A program made the translations under genes and the position numbers. Positions 7,919-16,513 of a DNA stretch of 64,000 bases are shown here, piece after piece. This DNA is from Clostridia bacterium (GTDB lineage Bacteria; Bacillota; Clostridia; Lachnospirales; Lachnospiraceae), in NCBI GenBank assembly GCA_910574255.1, contig CAJTAK010000018.1, positions 1 to 64,000 on the forward strand. Reading direction: 5' to 3'. How positions within the stretch are numbered: the stretch's first letter is position 1; every line of letters starts with the position of its first letter. The notes below the pieces were generated by a model. The model had not been told where the DNA came from and ran no database searches. It saw nothing but the letters and a program-made list of their open reading frames with translations.

Positions 7919-8344
7919 ATGGCATACAACCACGGACGGGAGGACAGGAAATGGCGTATCTGGAAAGAAGCCGAGGAAAAAATTTTGCGTGAGTGCGGCG
8001 TTGATGAAGCGGTTATTGAGCAAATCCGCACAGACGACAGGGCAGATTTTAATTCCAACAGGCGGTTTTACCGATGGGCGAGTGACTTTGGCGAATACCT
8101 TGAGGGCATGGCGGACAGGGAGAAGCAGGCGGAGGTAAAGTCTGTTTCTGATTTACTGGACGAGATTGAGAACGAAACTCTGTACCTTACTTTAATCACG
8201 GTGGACAGGCGCACGTTACAAATCGTCCTGCTAAAAATGCAGGGCTATTCCACAAAGGAGATTGCCCCGCTTGTGCATTTAACGGCAGGGGCTGTTTATG
8301 CGAGGTTAAACCATCTGCGGAAGAAGCTGCGGAAAATTTTATAA
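7919..8344 (+). CDS. sigma-like/HTH regulator, second copy
   Basis: 141 aa from ATG 7919, with GGAGG 8 nt upstream. Charged N-terminal region (YNHGREDRKWRIWKEAEEKILRECGVDE) and C-terminal HTH: VDRRTLQIVLLKMQGYSTKEIAPLVHLTAGAVYARLNHLRKKLRKIL, sigma region-4 type. Related in plan to the genes on both sides. Likely a regulator of the element; whether it binds RNA polymerase is not shown by sequence. Confidence 0.72.
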   Translation: MAYNHGREDRKWRIWKEAEEKILRECGVDEAVIEQIRTDDRADFNSNRRFYRWASDFGEYLEGMADREKQAEVKSVSDLLDEIENETLYLTLITVDRRTLQIVLLKMQGYSTKEIAPLVHLTAGAVYARLNHLRKKLRKIL

Positions 8345-8427
8345 GCGTCTCATATATCCTGCTTTCCTATGGGCTATCGGGTGGGGAGGGAAAAACTCTC
8401 TCCTACTTTTTAGCAGGAGGAAAGGAA

Positions 8428-8901
8428 ATGGCATACAAGGCAAAGACATACACGCTTCGGGAGGAATCCACGGAAAGCGGCAAAAGGTATTTTATCAGCT
8501 TTAAGGACGGGCAGGGGGAACACCACGAACTGGAAGTGTCCGAGCAGTTATTCATTGAATTTCGGCAGATGGAGCGCAGGAACAGGAACCTTCAGCAATG
8601 GAACCAACGGCACAGGGAATTTAACGAGGTATGGGACGAAACGCTTTACAGACGGGCGTTGCGGGTTCCTAAAACGCTTGATGAAAGCATGATTGAAAAA
8701 GAACGGAATGAAATATTCGTTAAAGCGGTTGCCCGACTGCCAGAGATACAGAGGCGGCGTTTCCTGCTCTATTACGAGTATGATTTCAATTTTTACCAAA
8801 TCGGCGAAATGGAGCATTGTACCGCTTCCGCTGTCCAGAAGTCCGTTTCGGTTGCAAGGGAGAAAGTTAAGGCAGAAATGAGGAAGTATCTCAAACCTTG
8901 A
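8428..8901 (+). CDS. sigma-70-like regulator, third copy
   Basis: 157 aa with AGGAGG 10 nt before the ATG. C-terminal HTH: FVKAVARLPEIQRRRFLLYYEYDFNFYQIGEMEHCTASAVQKSVSVAREKVKAEMRKYL, a clear sigma region 4. N-terminal half (YTLREESTESGKRYFISFKDGQGEHHELEVSEQLFIEFRQMERRNRNLQQWNQRH) is the typical partner domain in mobile-element sigma factors. Three such genes in tandem suggest a regulatory cascade for replication and transfer genes just downstream. Confidence 0.82.
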   Translation: MAYKAKTYTLREESTESGKRYFISFKDGQGEHHELEVSEQLFIEFRQMERRNRNLQQWNQRHREFNEVWDETLYRRALRVPKTLDESMIEKERNEIFVKAVARLPEIQRRRFLLYYEYDFNFYQIGEMEHCTASAVQKSVSVAREKVKAEMRKYLKP

Positions 8902-9009
8902 CGATTACCGCCCGAAAAAGAAAGCCGCTCTTTATCGGCATGGGATTGGCGGCATTACATACTCTCACTTTTTCCGTGGGAGTAAATCAATTTTAAGGAG
9001 GTCACACCT

Positions 9010-9096
9010 ATGTGCAACAAAGCCAAAGACACCGCCCGAAAGGAGGAAAGCCATGCAGAAGCTTCAGACAGTGGGCGCAGACACGCTCCTCTATGA
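9010..9096 (+). CDS. short overlapping leader ORF before the RepA-like gene
   Basis: 28 aa, ATG 9010 with AAGGAGG 7 nt upstream. It overlaps the first 44 nt of the RepA-like gene in another frame, and contains that gene's own ribosome site (AAAGGAGGAAAG). The layout suggests translational coupling: ribosomes on the leader would open or compete for the second start. It could also be a non-functional ORF. Confidence 0.4.
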   Translation: MCNKAKDTARKEESHAEASDSGRRHAPL

Positions 9097-10048
9097 GCCG
9101 CTTGAAAAGCCGTCCTTTGTGGTGGGCGGTCTGATACCCACAGGCTTAACCCTGTTCTGCGGCTCACAGAAAATCGGCAAGAGCTGGCTCATGTTAAAGC
9201 TCTGCCTATGTGTGTCGCAGGGAATCCCCTTGTGGGATATGCCGACACAGGAGGGCGACGTGCTTTACCTCTGTTTGGAGGACACGTTCTGCCGCATCCA
9301 GGACAGGCTGTTCCGCTTGACGGATGAAGCAAGCGGGCGGCTTCACTTTGCAGTGGCAAGCGATAAGCTGTCAGACGGTCTTATCGTGCAGTTGGAGGAT
9401 TATCTAAAAGAATACCCCGACAGCAGGCTCATTGTGATTGACACCTTGCAGAAAGTCCGCACCGCATCCAAAGACAACGCCTATGCAAGCGATTATGGGG
9501 ACATCTCCCTCATCAAAGACTTTGCCGACAGGCATTCCCTGGCGGTCATTGTCGTACACCACATCCGAAAGCAGAACGACAGCGACGTGTTCAACAAAGT
9601 GTCTGGCACGACGGGATTGACGGGGAGTGCGGACGCAACCTTTGTCCTGCAGCAGGAAAGCCGTGCGTCCAATGCCGCAAAGCTGTATGTGACGGGCAGG
9701 GACACGCCCTATCAGGAGTTCACGCTCCGCTTCCGCGATTGCAGTTGGGAACTGGTGGAGCGTAAGGAGCAGGAACAGCTTGCGAAAGAAGCGATACCAG
9801 ACGTCCTTTTTCGGTTAGTGGATTTCATGCAGGGCAGGGAGGAATGGACTGGAACGGCAACGGAGCTACTGGAAGCGATGGGGGAAACGGGAACGCCGCC
9901 CAACATCATGACGAAGCGGCTCAACGAATATCGTGCCGGTTTCCTCAGTGAAAACAATATCTGTTACAGCTACCACAGGAAGAAAGGGGGCAGGGAGATT
10001 TCCCTCACAAGGCAGTCGGGTGACGGTGGTGACGGTGATGACGGTTAG
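9053..10048 (+). CDS. RepA/RecA-fold AAA ATPase (element replication or mobilisation)
   Basis: 331 aa. Walker A variant GSQKIGKSW (~39-47) after LIPTGLTLFC, Walker B LIVIDTLQ (~126-133) and a sensor strand AVIVVHHIRKQ with a DnaB/RecA-like fold; GLTGSADATFVL follows. This is the RepA-like hexameric helicase group in which single-protein ATPases support plasmid or element replication (RSF1010 RepA-like). The C-terminal ~90 residues look like a winged helix (WTGTATELLEAMGETGTPPNIMTKRLNEY). Such a gene suggests that the circular form can replicate or unwind at transfer. The downstream intergenic region holds oriT. Confidence 0.85.
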   Translation: MQKLQTVGADTLLYEPLEKPSFVVGGLIPTGLTLFCGSQKIGKSWLMLKLCLCVSQGIPLWDMPTQEGDVLYLCLEDTFCRIQDRLFRLTDEASGRLHFAVASDKLSDGLIVQLEDYLKEYPDSRLIVIDTLQKVRTASKDNAYASDYGDISLIKDFADRHSLAVIVVHHIRKQNDSDVFNKVSGTTGLTGSADATFVLQQESRASNAAKLYVTGRDTPYQEFTLRFRDCSWELVERKEQEQLAKEAIPDVLFRLVDFMQGREEWTGTATELLEAMGETGTPPNIMTKRLNEYRAGFLSENNICYSYHRKKGGREISLTRQSGDGGDGDDG

Positions 10049-10198
10049 ATTGGGATACCCCCGCCGCTGTCATCCCTGCGGGAGAACACCCCATAAACGC
10101 AAAATGCAGGCGTGGGCATTACTCGCCTTTTTCGGCTCGTAAAGCCACCCCTGCGGTCAGAAAAATCTTCCGATTTTTCCGACTGCGTTTACAGGGTG

Positions 10199-10226
10199 TA
10201 ACACACTACACTTTGCCCTGCAAAGT
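10199..10226 (-). other. oriT: oriT of MobV type (nic site plus adjacent hairpin)
   Basis: On the minus strand: an inverted repeat ACTTTGC-AGG-GCAAAGT (10226-10210), one base, then TAGTGTGTTA (10208-10199). In plasmid pMV158, the MobV type site, a 7-bp hairpin beginning ACTTTA is likewise followed after one base by TAGTGTG/TTA, where the relaxase MobM nicks. The match is exact in the nic core and in layout. The nick would fall between 10202 and 10201 on the minus strand, making the RepA/sigma side lead and mobV enter last. It lies in the 374-bp gap upstream of the MobV gene; the rest of that gap shows a second GAAAAATC inverted repeat (10159-10181) and no gene. Confidence 0.85.
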
Positions 10227-10422
10227 CGTGTGCCAGACGTTCCCTCTGGACTCCCTTAAAGCAGGGCTTGCGCCCTGCCCATCCTCTGCCTGGCGGCTTC
10301 GGATGGAAGAATGTGCGGTGACAGGCGGTGGCTCCCGTGGGGGCATCCCAAAAACACCGTCACCACCGTCACCAACCGTCACCCTCTGGAAGATTACCCG
10401 CCGAAAGAAAGGAAGATTGATT

Positions 10423-11400
10423 ATGCCCTATGCAATCCTGCGTTTCCAAAAACGCAAGGCAGGCGGCGTTGCGGCTTGTGAACGCCACAACGAGCGGAAG
10501 AAAGAAGCCTATAAAAGCAATCCAGACATTGACGTGGGACGCTCCAAAGATAACTACCATCTTGTGGAGCCGCCCTGCTACACCTACAAAAAAGAGATAA
10601 ACCGAATGGTGGCTGAAGCAGGGTGCAGGACGAGGAAAGACAGCGTGATGATGGTGGAAACGCTCATCACCGCTTCACCAGAATTTATGAACAGCTTACC
10701 GCCCGAAGAACAAAAAGCCTATTTCCAGACGGCTCTTGACTTCATTTCGGAGCGTGTAGGAAAGCAAAATATCCTTTCCGCAGTCGTCCATATGGACGAG
10801 AAAACGCCCCATATGCACCTATGCTTTGTGCCGCTTACGCCAGACAACAAGCTGTCAGCGAAGTCTATCTTAGGCAACCAGAAATCCTTATCCGAGTGGC
10901 AGACCGCCTACCATGAGCGTATGTCCGCACGGTGGAGCGAATTGGAAAGAGGTCAATCCTCAATGGAGACGAAGCGGAAGCACATCCCCACATGGCTCTA
11001 TAAGTTGGGCGGCAGATTGGATAAACAGTATGCGGAAATCGTGTCTGCCCTCTCTGATATTAACGCCTTTAACGCAGGCAAGAAAAGGGATAAGGCGTTA
11101 GAACTGCTCTCCGCATGGCTTCCAGACGTGGAGAAATTCTCTAAGGAAATCGGGAGACAGCAGGCGTATATCGACAGCTTGAAAGAGAAAATCGGGCAGG
11201 AAGCCGATTATGCGGGGCGTATGCGTGATGAAAAGTACGAGCAGGAATTAAAGGTACAGAAAGCCAACCAGAGGATATTTGAGTTGCAGAAAACCAATCA
11301 GCAGATGGGGCGGCTGCTCTCCAAAATCCCGCCAGAAATATTGGAAGAATTGCAGAAAAGCAATCGGAACAGAGCGAAGGAAAGGCAGGAATGTGAATGA
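10423..11400 (+). CDS. mobV: MobV-family relaxase (Mob/Pre)
   Basis: 325 aa from ATG 10423 (GGAAGATTG upstream); residues encoded further upstream are not family-like. Start MPYAILRFQKRKAGGVAACERHNERKKE is the MobV N-terminus; the metal/catalytic motif HMDEKTPHMHLCFVPLT (HxDExxPHxH, ~124-140) is intact. A coiled coil (about 240-300) with the pattern LQKTNQQMGRLLSKIP follows. It should nick the oriT found just upstream and pilot the strand into recipients using the transfer machine of a helper element. Overlaps the ParB-like gene by 4 nt (ATGA). Confidence 0.93.
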   Translation: MPYAILRFQKRKAGGVAACERHNERKKEAYKSNPDIDVGRSKDNYHLVEPPCYTYKKEINRMVAEAGCRTRKDSVMMVETLITASPEFMNSLPPEEQKAYFQTALDFISERVGKQNILSAVVHMDEKTPHMHLCFVPLTPDNKLSAKSILGNQKSLSEWQTAYHERMSARWSELERGQSSMETKRKHIPTWLYKLGGRLDKQYAEIVSALSDINAFNAGKKRDKALELLSAWLPDVEKFSKEIGRQQAYIDSLKEKIGQEADYAGRMRDEKYEQELKVQKANQRIFELQKTNQQMGRLLSKIPPEILEELQKSNRNRAKERQECE

Positions 11401-12251
11401 AGAAACAGGATTTTAAGGTATTAAAGACCGCAGATTTATATCCGTTTCCCGATAACCCGTTTCATGTGGTGGAGGATGAAATGCTGTCAGAGTTAGCAGA
11501 GAGTATCAAAGAGTTTGGAATCGTAACGCCGATAATCACACGCCCGAAAGAGGACGGCAACGGCTATGAAATCATTGCGGGACAGCGGCGTGTGCGTGCT
11601 TCGGAGCTTGCAGGGATAAACACAGTCCCCGCCTTTGTCCTGCCCTTAGACCGTGACCGAGCCATCATTACCCTTGTGGACAGCAATCTCCAAAGAGAAA
11701 ATATCCTGCCGAGTGAGCGGGCGTTCGCCTACAAAATGAAATCCGAAGCCATGAAGCGGCAGGGCTTCCGCACGGATTTAACCTCGTCACAAGTTGGGAC
11801 GAGGTTGCGGACGGACGATAAAGTGGCGCAGGGCTTCGGCGTTGGCAGGATGACCGTGCAGAGATTTATTCGATTGACGGAACTGATACCGCCGATTTTG
11901 CAGATGGTGGATGAGGGAAAAATCGCCCTCACGCCTGCGGCGGAGCTGTCCTTTCTGAAGAAAGACGAGCAGGAAAATTTATTCGCCACGATGGAGAGCG
12001 AGGAAGCAACGCCCTCACTTTCACAGGCACAGCGGATGAAAAGCCTAAGCCAGAGCGGGCGGCTTGACATGGATACCATCTTTGCGATTATGACGGAGGA
12101 AAAAGGAAACCAGAAAGAAACCGTGAAAATCGGTATGGAGCGGTTAAAGAAATATTTCCCGAAAGGCACAACGCCCAAGCAGATGGAGGACACCATCATC
12201 AAACTTTTGGAGCGTGAATTGCAGAGGAAACGGGGCAGGGACAGCCGCTAA
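11397..12251 (+). CDS. ParB/Spo0J-type nuclease-fold protein
   Basis: 284 aa. ParB N-terminal domain: YPFPDNPFHVVEDEMLSELAESIKEFGIVTPIITRP then the conserved GYEIIAGQRRVRASELAG (GxRR box) ~58-75; QRENILPSERAFAYK and an HTH (VAQGFGVGRMTVQRFIRL) follow. No ParA partner is present in the window, as is usual in this element type. It may act in partition, copy control or regulation of the element. It overlaps mobV by 4 nt. Confidence 0.88.
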   Translation: MKKQDFKVLKTADLYPFPDNPFHVVEDEMLSELAESIKEFGIVTPIITRPKEDGNGYEIIAGQRRVRASELAGINTVPAFVLPLDRDRAIITLVDSNLQRENILPSERAFAYKMKSEAMKRQGFRTDLTSSQVGTRLRTDDKVAQGFGVGRMTVQRFIRLTELIPPILQMVDEGKIALTPAAELSFLKKDEQENLFATMESEEATPSLSQAQRMKSLSQSGRLDMDTIFAIMTEEKGNQKETVKIGMERLKKYFPKGTTPKQMEDTIIKLLERELQRKRGRDSR

Positions 12252-12317
12252 TCTTCTCTTTTCGGGCAGTAAATAGAAACTTTGGACAGATAAAAAAGCA
12301 GAAAGGCAAGACAGGAA

Positions 12318-12548
12318 ATGAAAGATATTCAATATGAGATTGTAAAGGAAATCGCCGTGTTGTCGGCAAGCGACAGCGGCTATACAAAAGAAATCAACCT
12401 TATTTCATGGAATGGGAAAGAGCCTAAATATGACATCCGTAGCTTTTCCCCGAACCGTGAGAAATGCGGAAAGGGAATCACGTTGACTGCTGATGAAGCG
12501 GCGGCTCTCCTTAAAGCATTGCAGAAAGAGATAAACAGCGGGGATTGA
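12318..12548 (+). CDS. YdbC-like (PC4/p15 fold) ssDNA-binding protein
   Basis: 76 aa: YEIVKEIAVLSASDSGYTKEINLISWNGKEPKYDIRSFSPN and GITLTADEAAALLKAL. This is the pattern of YdbC/PC4-like proteins, which bind single-stranded DNA as a dimer. In a mobilisable element such a protein could coat the transferred strand. Ribosome site is weak (GGCAAGACAGGAA). Confidence 0.78.
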   Translation: MKDIQYEIVKEIAVLSASDSGYTKEINLISWNGKEPKYDIRSFSPNREKCGKGITLTADEAAALLKALQKEINSGD

Positions 12549-12619
12549 TTGTATCAGATTGGCGGGGCGGGAGCATTTTTATATACTCCCCTGCCCTGTC
12601 TGGAAAGGAAGATTTGAAT

Positions 12620-12811
12620 ATGGGCGAGGATAAGACAGCGAACAAAAAGAGAAAGCGCAATGTGGCAGGACAGCCAGTGCAGATGGTTGTCAGCCGTGAA
12701 TATGTTGGCACACAGACCGTTGCGGAAGCGTTCATCCCGATTATCTCCGAGGACATCCGAAAGAGCATTACGGGAAATGACACCTTCGACAATGACGGGT
12801 TATCCGCTTAG
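12620..12811 (+). CDS. conserved small protein preceding the recombinase
   Basis: 63 aa from ATG 12620, behind AAGGAAG; the longer frame from 12545 has no ribosome site. Basic N-terminus (KTANKKRKRNVAGQPVQM) and a motif VSREYVGTQTVAEAFIPIISEDIRK. I recall similar small proteins immediately upstream of serine recombinases in clostridial elements but know no function. It could be a recombination directionality factor by position and size; this is inference. Confidence 0.65.
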   Translation: MGEDKTANKKRKRNVAGQPVQMVVSREYVGTQTVAEAFIPIISEDIRKSITGNDTFDNDGLSA

Positions 12812-12865
12812 AATGTACGCAATGGAACATGAAATTTAGTAGAGCAAAGACGGAGGTTTAACAGT

Positions 12866-14797
12866 ATGGCAGGGACAAGAACAGGAAGTATGATTTATAA
12901 TGTCGGCGATTACTGCCGCTTGTCAAAGGACGACGGTACGGATAACGAGAGTGCGAGCATTGCAACACAGAAATCCATTCTTGCTGATTATGTGAAAAAG
13001 CAGGGATGGAATCTGGTAAAAACGTATGTGGACGACGGGTATTCTGGGACAAATTTCCAAAGACCAGCCTTTCAGGAAATGCTTAAGGACATTGAAAACG
13101 GGCTGATAAACTGCGTGATTACGAAAGATTTATCAAGGCTTGGGAGGAATTACCTTGACTGCGGCTTGTATCTCGAAGTCTTTTTCCCAGAGCATAATGT
13201 GAGGTATATAGCGGTCAATGACGGCGTGGACACGCTCAATAAATCGGCGATGGACATCACACCATTCCGCAATATCCTAAACGAAATGTATTCCGCCGAT
13301 GTGTCGGTCAAGATAAAATCGGCGTACCGTGCGAGGTTCCAGCAGGGGAAATTCATGGGGACATATGCACCCTATGGGTATATCAAAGACCCCGCCGACC
13401 ACAACCATCTGCTGATTGATGATAAGGTGGCGCACGTTGTAAGGGAGATATTTGACCTTGCATTGGCGGGAAACGGACTTGGAAAAATCCGTAAGCACCT
13501 TAATAAACAGCACATCCTACGCCCTGCCGCTTATGCGGCGGAGCAGGGGGCGGCAGGCTATGAGCGATACTTTGAGGATAACGAGGAAAACCGCTATATC
13601 TGGAGCGAGAACAGTGTGAGGGGCATTTTAAGAAGCCCTATCTATGCGGGGAACCTTGCAGGCTACAAGCGGATTGCCGCCAATATGAAAAGCAAGAAAA
13701 GACCCTCTAAGCTGCCCGAAGAATGGGAAGTGATACCCGACACCCATGAGGGCATAGTTACACAAGAAGAATTTGATACTGTCCAACAGCTTATGACGAG
13801 CCGCAGGCGGGAAAAAAATAAGGGCGGTTTTGAGAATATTTTTTCAGGCGTTATCAAGTGTGCGGACTGCGGCTATGCTTTGCGGGCGATGAGCGCAAAC
13901 AGGAGGAAACGCCCCGACATTATCGACTGCGTACAATACACCTGTAATAATTATGGCAGGTACGGCAACGTCATGTGTACTGCACACGCCATTGAAGCGA
14001 GGGACTTATTCAACGCCGTGCTTGCCGACATCAACCGTTTTGCGGATATGGCGGTGAATGATGAGCGGGCGGTAAGGGCGATTGAGAAGCGGCTTACGGA
14101 AACAGACCAGAGCAAGGCAAAGGCAATGGAGAAAGAACAAAAGAAGCTGAACAAACGCCTTGCGGAGCTTGACAGGCTATTTTCTTCTCTTTACGAGGAT
14201 AAGGTCATGGAGCGTATCACCGAGCGGAATTTTGAGATGATGTCGGGGAAATACCAGAAAGAACAGCTTGAGATTGAATCAAGGCTGAAAGAGGTAACAG
14301 AAACGCTTAACGAAAGCTACGAAAAATCACAGGGAATCCGTGACTTCCTCTCCCTTATCCGTAACTATCAAGGCATTAAGGAACTGGACGCAACCATCAT
14401 AAACGCTTTGATAGACAAGATACTTGTTTCCGAGCGTGAGAAGCTTGCAGACGGAACAGTGAAACAGGAAATCAAGATTTACTATAAATTCATCGGCTTT
14501 GTCGGTGAATTACATATCACACCCACAAAGCGGTGGACAGCGTTGCCCGCTAAATGCTGTACAGTGTGCGGCGTTGAATACGTCCCTGGCTCTGGCATAT
14601 CAAAGTATTGTCCCGTTTGCGCCAAGAAGATGCAGAGGGAGAAGTCAAACGAGAGCAAACGCAGGAGCAGGGAGCAGAAACGGATGGCATGTATTGAACT
14701 GTCCGCAAAAAATGACCGACTGATTTCGGATGCCTGTTCTGGTTCTTCCAAAGGAAAAATACACCTCAGAGGAACTCTATTTTATCTTAAAACATGA
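12866..14797 (+). CDS. large serine recombinase, TnpX/TndX type
   Basis: 643 aa as integrated. Resolvase domain with the catalytic serine in YCRLSKDDG (~17-25) and the CVITKDLSRLGRNYLD motif (~86-101); recombinase domain with GTYAPYGY; zinc ribbon (CADCGYALRAM ... YTCNNYG ... CTAH, ~331-372); a coiled coil (~405-470); and a C-terminal Cys-rich tail (CCTVCGVEY ... YCPVCAKKM). The last 24 residues (after R-L at 14722) are read from the host M56 gene in another frame, because the frame crosses the right end of the element. In the circular form the crossover would give R-L-M then TAG. It should catalyse excision and insertion at GA dinucleotides. Confidence 0.95.
   Translation: MAGTRTGSMIYNVGDYCRLSKDDGTDNESASIATQKSILADYVKKQGWNLVKTYVDDGYSGTNFQRPAFQEMLKDIENGLINCVITKDLSRLGRNYLDCGLYLEVFFPEHNVRYIAVNDGVDTLNKSAMDITPFRNILNEMYSADVSVKIKSAYRARFQQGKFMGTYAPYGYIKDPADHNHLLIDDKVAHVVREIFDLALAGNGLGKIRKHLNKQHILRPAAYAAEQGAAGYERYFEDNEENRYIWSENSVRGILRSPIYAGNLAGYKRIAANMKSKKRPSKLPEEWEVIPDTHEGIVTQEEFDTVQQLMTSRRREKNKGGFENIFSGVIKCADCGYALRAMSANRRKRPDIIDCVQYTCNNYGRYGNVMCTAHAIEARDLFNAVLADINRFADMAVNDERAVRAIEKRLTETDQSKAKAMEKEQKKLNKRLAELDRLFSSLYEDKVMERITERNFEMMSGKYQKEQLEIESRLKEVTETLNESYEKSQGIRDFLSLIRNYQGIKELDATIINALIDKILVSEREKLADGTVKQEIKIYYKFIGFVGELHITPTKRWTALPAKCCTVCGVEYVPGSGISKYCPVCAKKMQREKSNESKRRSREQKRMACIELSAKNDRLISDACSGSSKGKIHLRGTLFYLKT
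14700..14723 (+). repeat. right attachment site (attR) with recombinase-arm inverted repeat
   Basis: TGTCCGCAAAA (14700-14710) is the complement of the left-end arm; an 11-bp gap leads to GA at 14722-14723, followed by host sequence TTTCGGATGCCT. Confidence 0.82.
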
Positions 14798-15656
14798 GTT
14801 GATTCATCTGAAACGCAGGGATGTATACAAGAAGCTTCTTTTTGTAATTGCAAATGGAGTACACTGGTTTAATCCCTTAATCTGGCTGATGCAGAGAAAT
14901 GCCCTTATGGATATGGAATTGTCCTGCGATGAGATCGTTGTGCAGGGAGGGGATTATACCCTGCGGAAAGCATACACGGAAACCCTGTTTTCCACACTTC
15001 ACAGGCACTGTACCAGGAAAACTCCTTTATCAACACAATTTTATGGAGGAAAAGATATTATGAAAAAGCGTTTTCTTAACATTTTAGACAAAAAGAGAAA
15101 GAAAAATGGGGCGGGCCTGTTCCTGTGTGCCGTTGCTTTCACGTTCATTTTCGGAATGCTTATAGGCTGTACGGTAACAAAGGAAGCTGCCAACGATACG
15201 GATGACACAGCTAATCCGCCAAAAACGGAAGAACTTCCCGTGGATAAAGAAGAGGAAATCATTGATGAGGAGACTTATAGCACTCCCGCCGAAAACGGCG
15301 ATCCTGCTGCCGAGATTCCCCAAAACGGACAAATCTACGGCTATATCTCTGAATTTAACAGTGATTCCATCACCCTGGACCGGAAGCTTTGGGTAACTAT
15401 GGAAAGCGAGGACTGGAAGCCGGAGTATAACGAGGATGCAGGCTTTGAGGTTGTTGACGCAGAAAGTGACGATATCACATTTCCCATCCATAAGGACTGC
15501 ACTTACTCCGCCCTTAAAAATCACCACGATCCGGTAACAGAGCTTAACAGGGAAGAATTTGAAACTTATCTGCGGGATATGGAATATCCCATTCTCTGGG
15601 TTATGGAACTGGAGGACGGGCAGATTAAAAATATTTCGGAGCAATATCTTCCATAA
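14724..15656 (+). pseudogene. 3' part of the M56 (BlaR1-like) gene with the HELIH zinc motif
   Basis: 310 codons in the frame FRMPVLVLPKEKYTSEELYFILKHELIHLKRRDVYKK. The HExxH zinc-protease motif (HELIH, ~14793-14807), NPLIWLMQRNALMDMELSCDEIV and the RKAYTETLF segment are those of M56 receptors. A transmembrane segment at ~15108-15165 (GLFLCAVAFTFIFGMLIG) leads to an extracellular C-terminal domain of ~150 residues that is not a penicillin-binding domain. An ATG at 14730 could restart translation, but the protein would lack its first four-fifths of the membrane part. Likely inactive until the element leaves. Confidence 0.88.
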
Positions 15657-15744
15657 GCAGGAAAACAGCCAGATACTACGGAGCGGATTGAAAAGCAGGG
15701 AGGTATATGATAGTATAAAAATCAGAGGATCTGCATATAAGAAA

Positions 15745-15776
15745 CGAAAGGGCTGTCCCAGGGGGGCAGCCTTTCG
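15745..15776 (+). terminator. hairpin after the M56 gene
   Basis: CGAAAGGGCTGTCCC (15745-15759) pairs with GGGGGCAGCCTTTCG (15762-15776); no clear T-run. It may reduce read-through from the BlaI/M56 operon into the two-component genes. Confidence 0.5.
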
Positions 15777-15811
15777 CAGTAAACTTTAAAAATACAAGGA
15801 GAACCACAGCC

Positions 15812-16513
15812 ATGAACAAATATAAAATCCTGCTGGTGGAGGATGACAGGGAAATCAGCGAAATGCTGAAAAACTATCTGACAGCAGAAAACTATGAAGT
15901 AACCTGTGCTTTTGACGGTCAGGAGGCATGTGACAAGTTTGGCGCTTCCCCCTGCCATCTGGTGCTTTTGGATCTCATGATCCCAAAAATCAGCGGTATG
16001 GACGTAATGCAGCATATCCGAAAAACCAGCTTTGTTCCCATTATAATCCTTTCCGCAAAGGATACGGAGGGAGATAAGATGCTGGGCTTAGGTCTGGGGG
16101 CGGACGACTACATTACAAAGCCCTTTTCCGTGGTAGAGCTTCTGGCAAGGATAAAAGCAAACCTGCGCAGGAGCACCCAATATGACAATGCGGCCATTTC
16201 TGCCCCGTCTATCCTTACGGCAGGAGAACTTCAGATGAATTTGTCAGATTACACCCTGACCAAAAAAGGAAAGAAAATCGATCTGACAGCAAAAGAATTT
16301 GAAATCTTAAAACTGCTTCTTAAAAATCCCCAAAAAGTCTATACCAAAGAACAAATCTATTCCCTCGTCTGGAAAGACGCATATTGCGGCGATGAAAATG
16401 CCGTAAACGTACATATGAGCAGGCTGCGGAACAAAATAGAGGACGATTCCCGGAATCCAAAATATGTAGTTACCGTCTGGGGAATCGGCTACAAGCTGGG
16501 AGAAAGCCTATGA
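15812..16513 (+). CDS. OmpR/PhoB-family response regulator
   Basis: 233 aa. Receiver domain: ILLVEDDREI acidic pocket, phospho-acceptor Asp in LVLLDLMIPKISGMD (~52), Thr/Ser in ILSAKD, Lys in ADDYITKPFS. Winged-helix output domain from ~130: LTAKEFEILKLLLKNPQKVYTKEQIYSLVW and NVHMSRLRNKIEDD. Overlaps the kinase gene by 4 nt. Placed between the BlaI/M56 pair and an ABC transporter, it most likely controls that transporter in response to an envelope-active compound. Confidence 0.94.
   Translation: MNKYKILLVEDDREISEMLKNYLTAENYEVTCAFDGQEACDKFGASPCHLVLLDLMIPKISGMDVMQHIRKTSFVPIIILSAKDTEGDKMLGLGLGADDYITKPFSVVELLARIKANLRRSTQYDNAAISAPSILTAGELQMNLSDYTLTKKGKKIDLTAKEFEILKLLLKNPQKVYTKEQIYSLVWKDAYCGDENAVNVHMSRLRNKIEDDSRNPKYVVTVWGIGYKLGESL

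Larger units (their letters stand above)
4337..14723 (+). mobile_element. mobilisable element with a TnpX/TndX-type serine recombinase, inserted in the M56 gene
   Basis: About 10.39 kb. Both ends carry a GA dinucleotide (4337-4338 and 14722-14723). Inside, 11-bp perfect inverted repeats (TTTTGCGGACA, 4350-4360, and its complement, 14700-14710) each lie 11 bp from the GA. Removing the element with one GA restores the M56 frame as G-F-R-M-P-V-L-V-L-P. GA is the crossover dinucleotide known for Tn4451 TnpX and Tn5397 TndX. Contents in order: tnpV, an AT-rich cargo operon, a Cys-rich KTR protein, three sigma-like regulators, RepA-like ATPase, oriT, MobV, ParB-like, YdbC-like, a small protein and the recombinase. 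No conjugation (type IV secretion) genes are present, so it should be mobilisable rather than self-transmissible. Confidence 0.92.

Noticed and set aside
4336..14732. GGATG shared by both ends of the mobile element as the crossover or target duplication
   Set aside because: Joining at GGATG leaves the M56 gene out of frame, whereas GA at 4337 and 14722 restores it and is symmetrical to the inverted repeats.
14730..15656. A separate M56 peptidase gene starting at ATG 14730
   Set aside because: Its N-terminus lies exactly where the split M56 gene resumes; it is the 3' half of that gene, not an independent gene.
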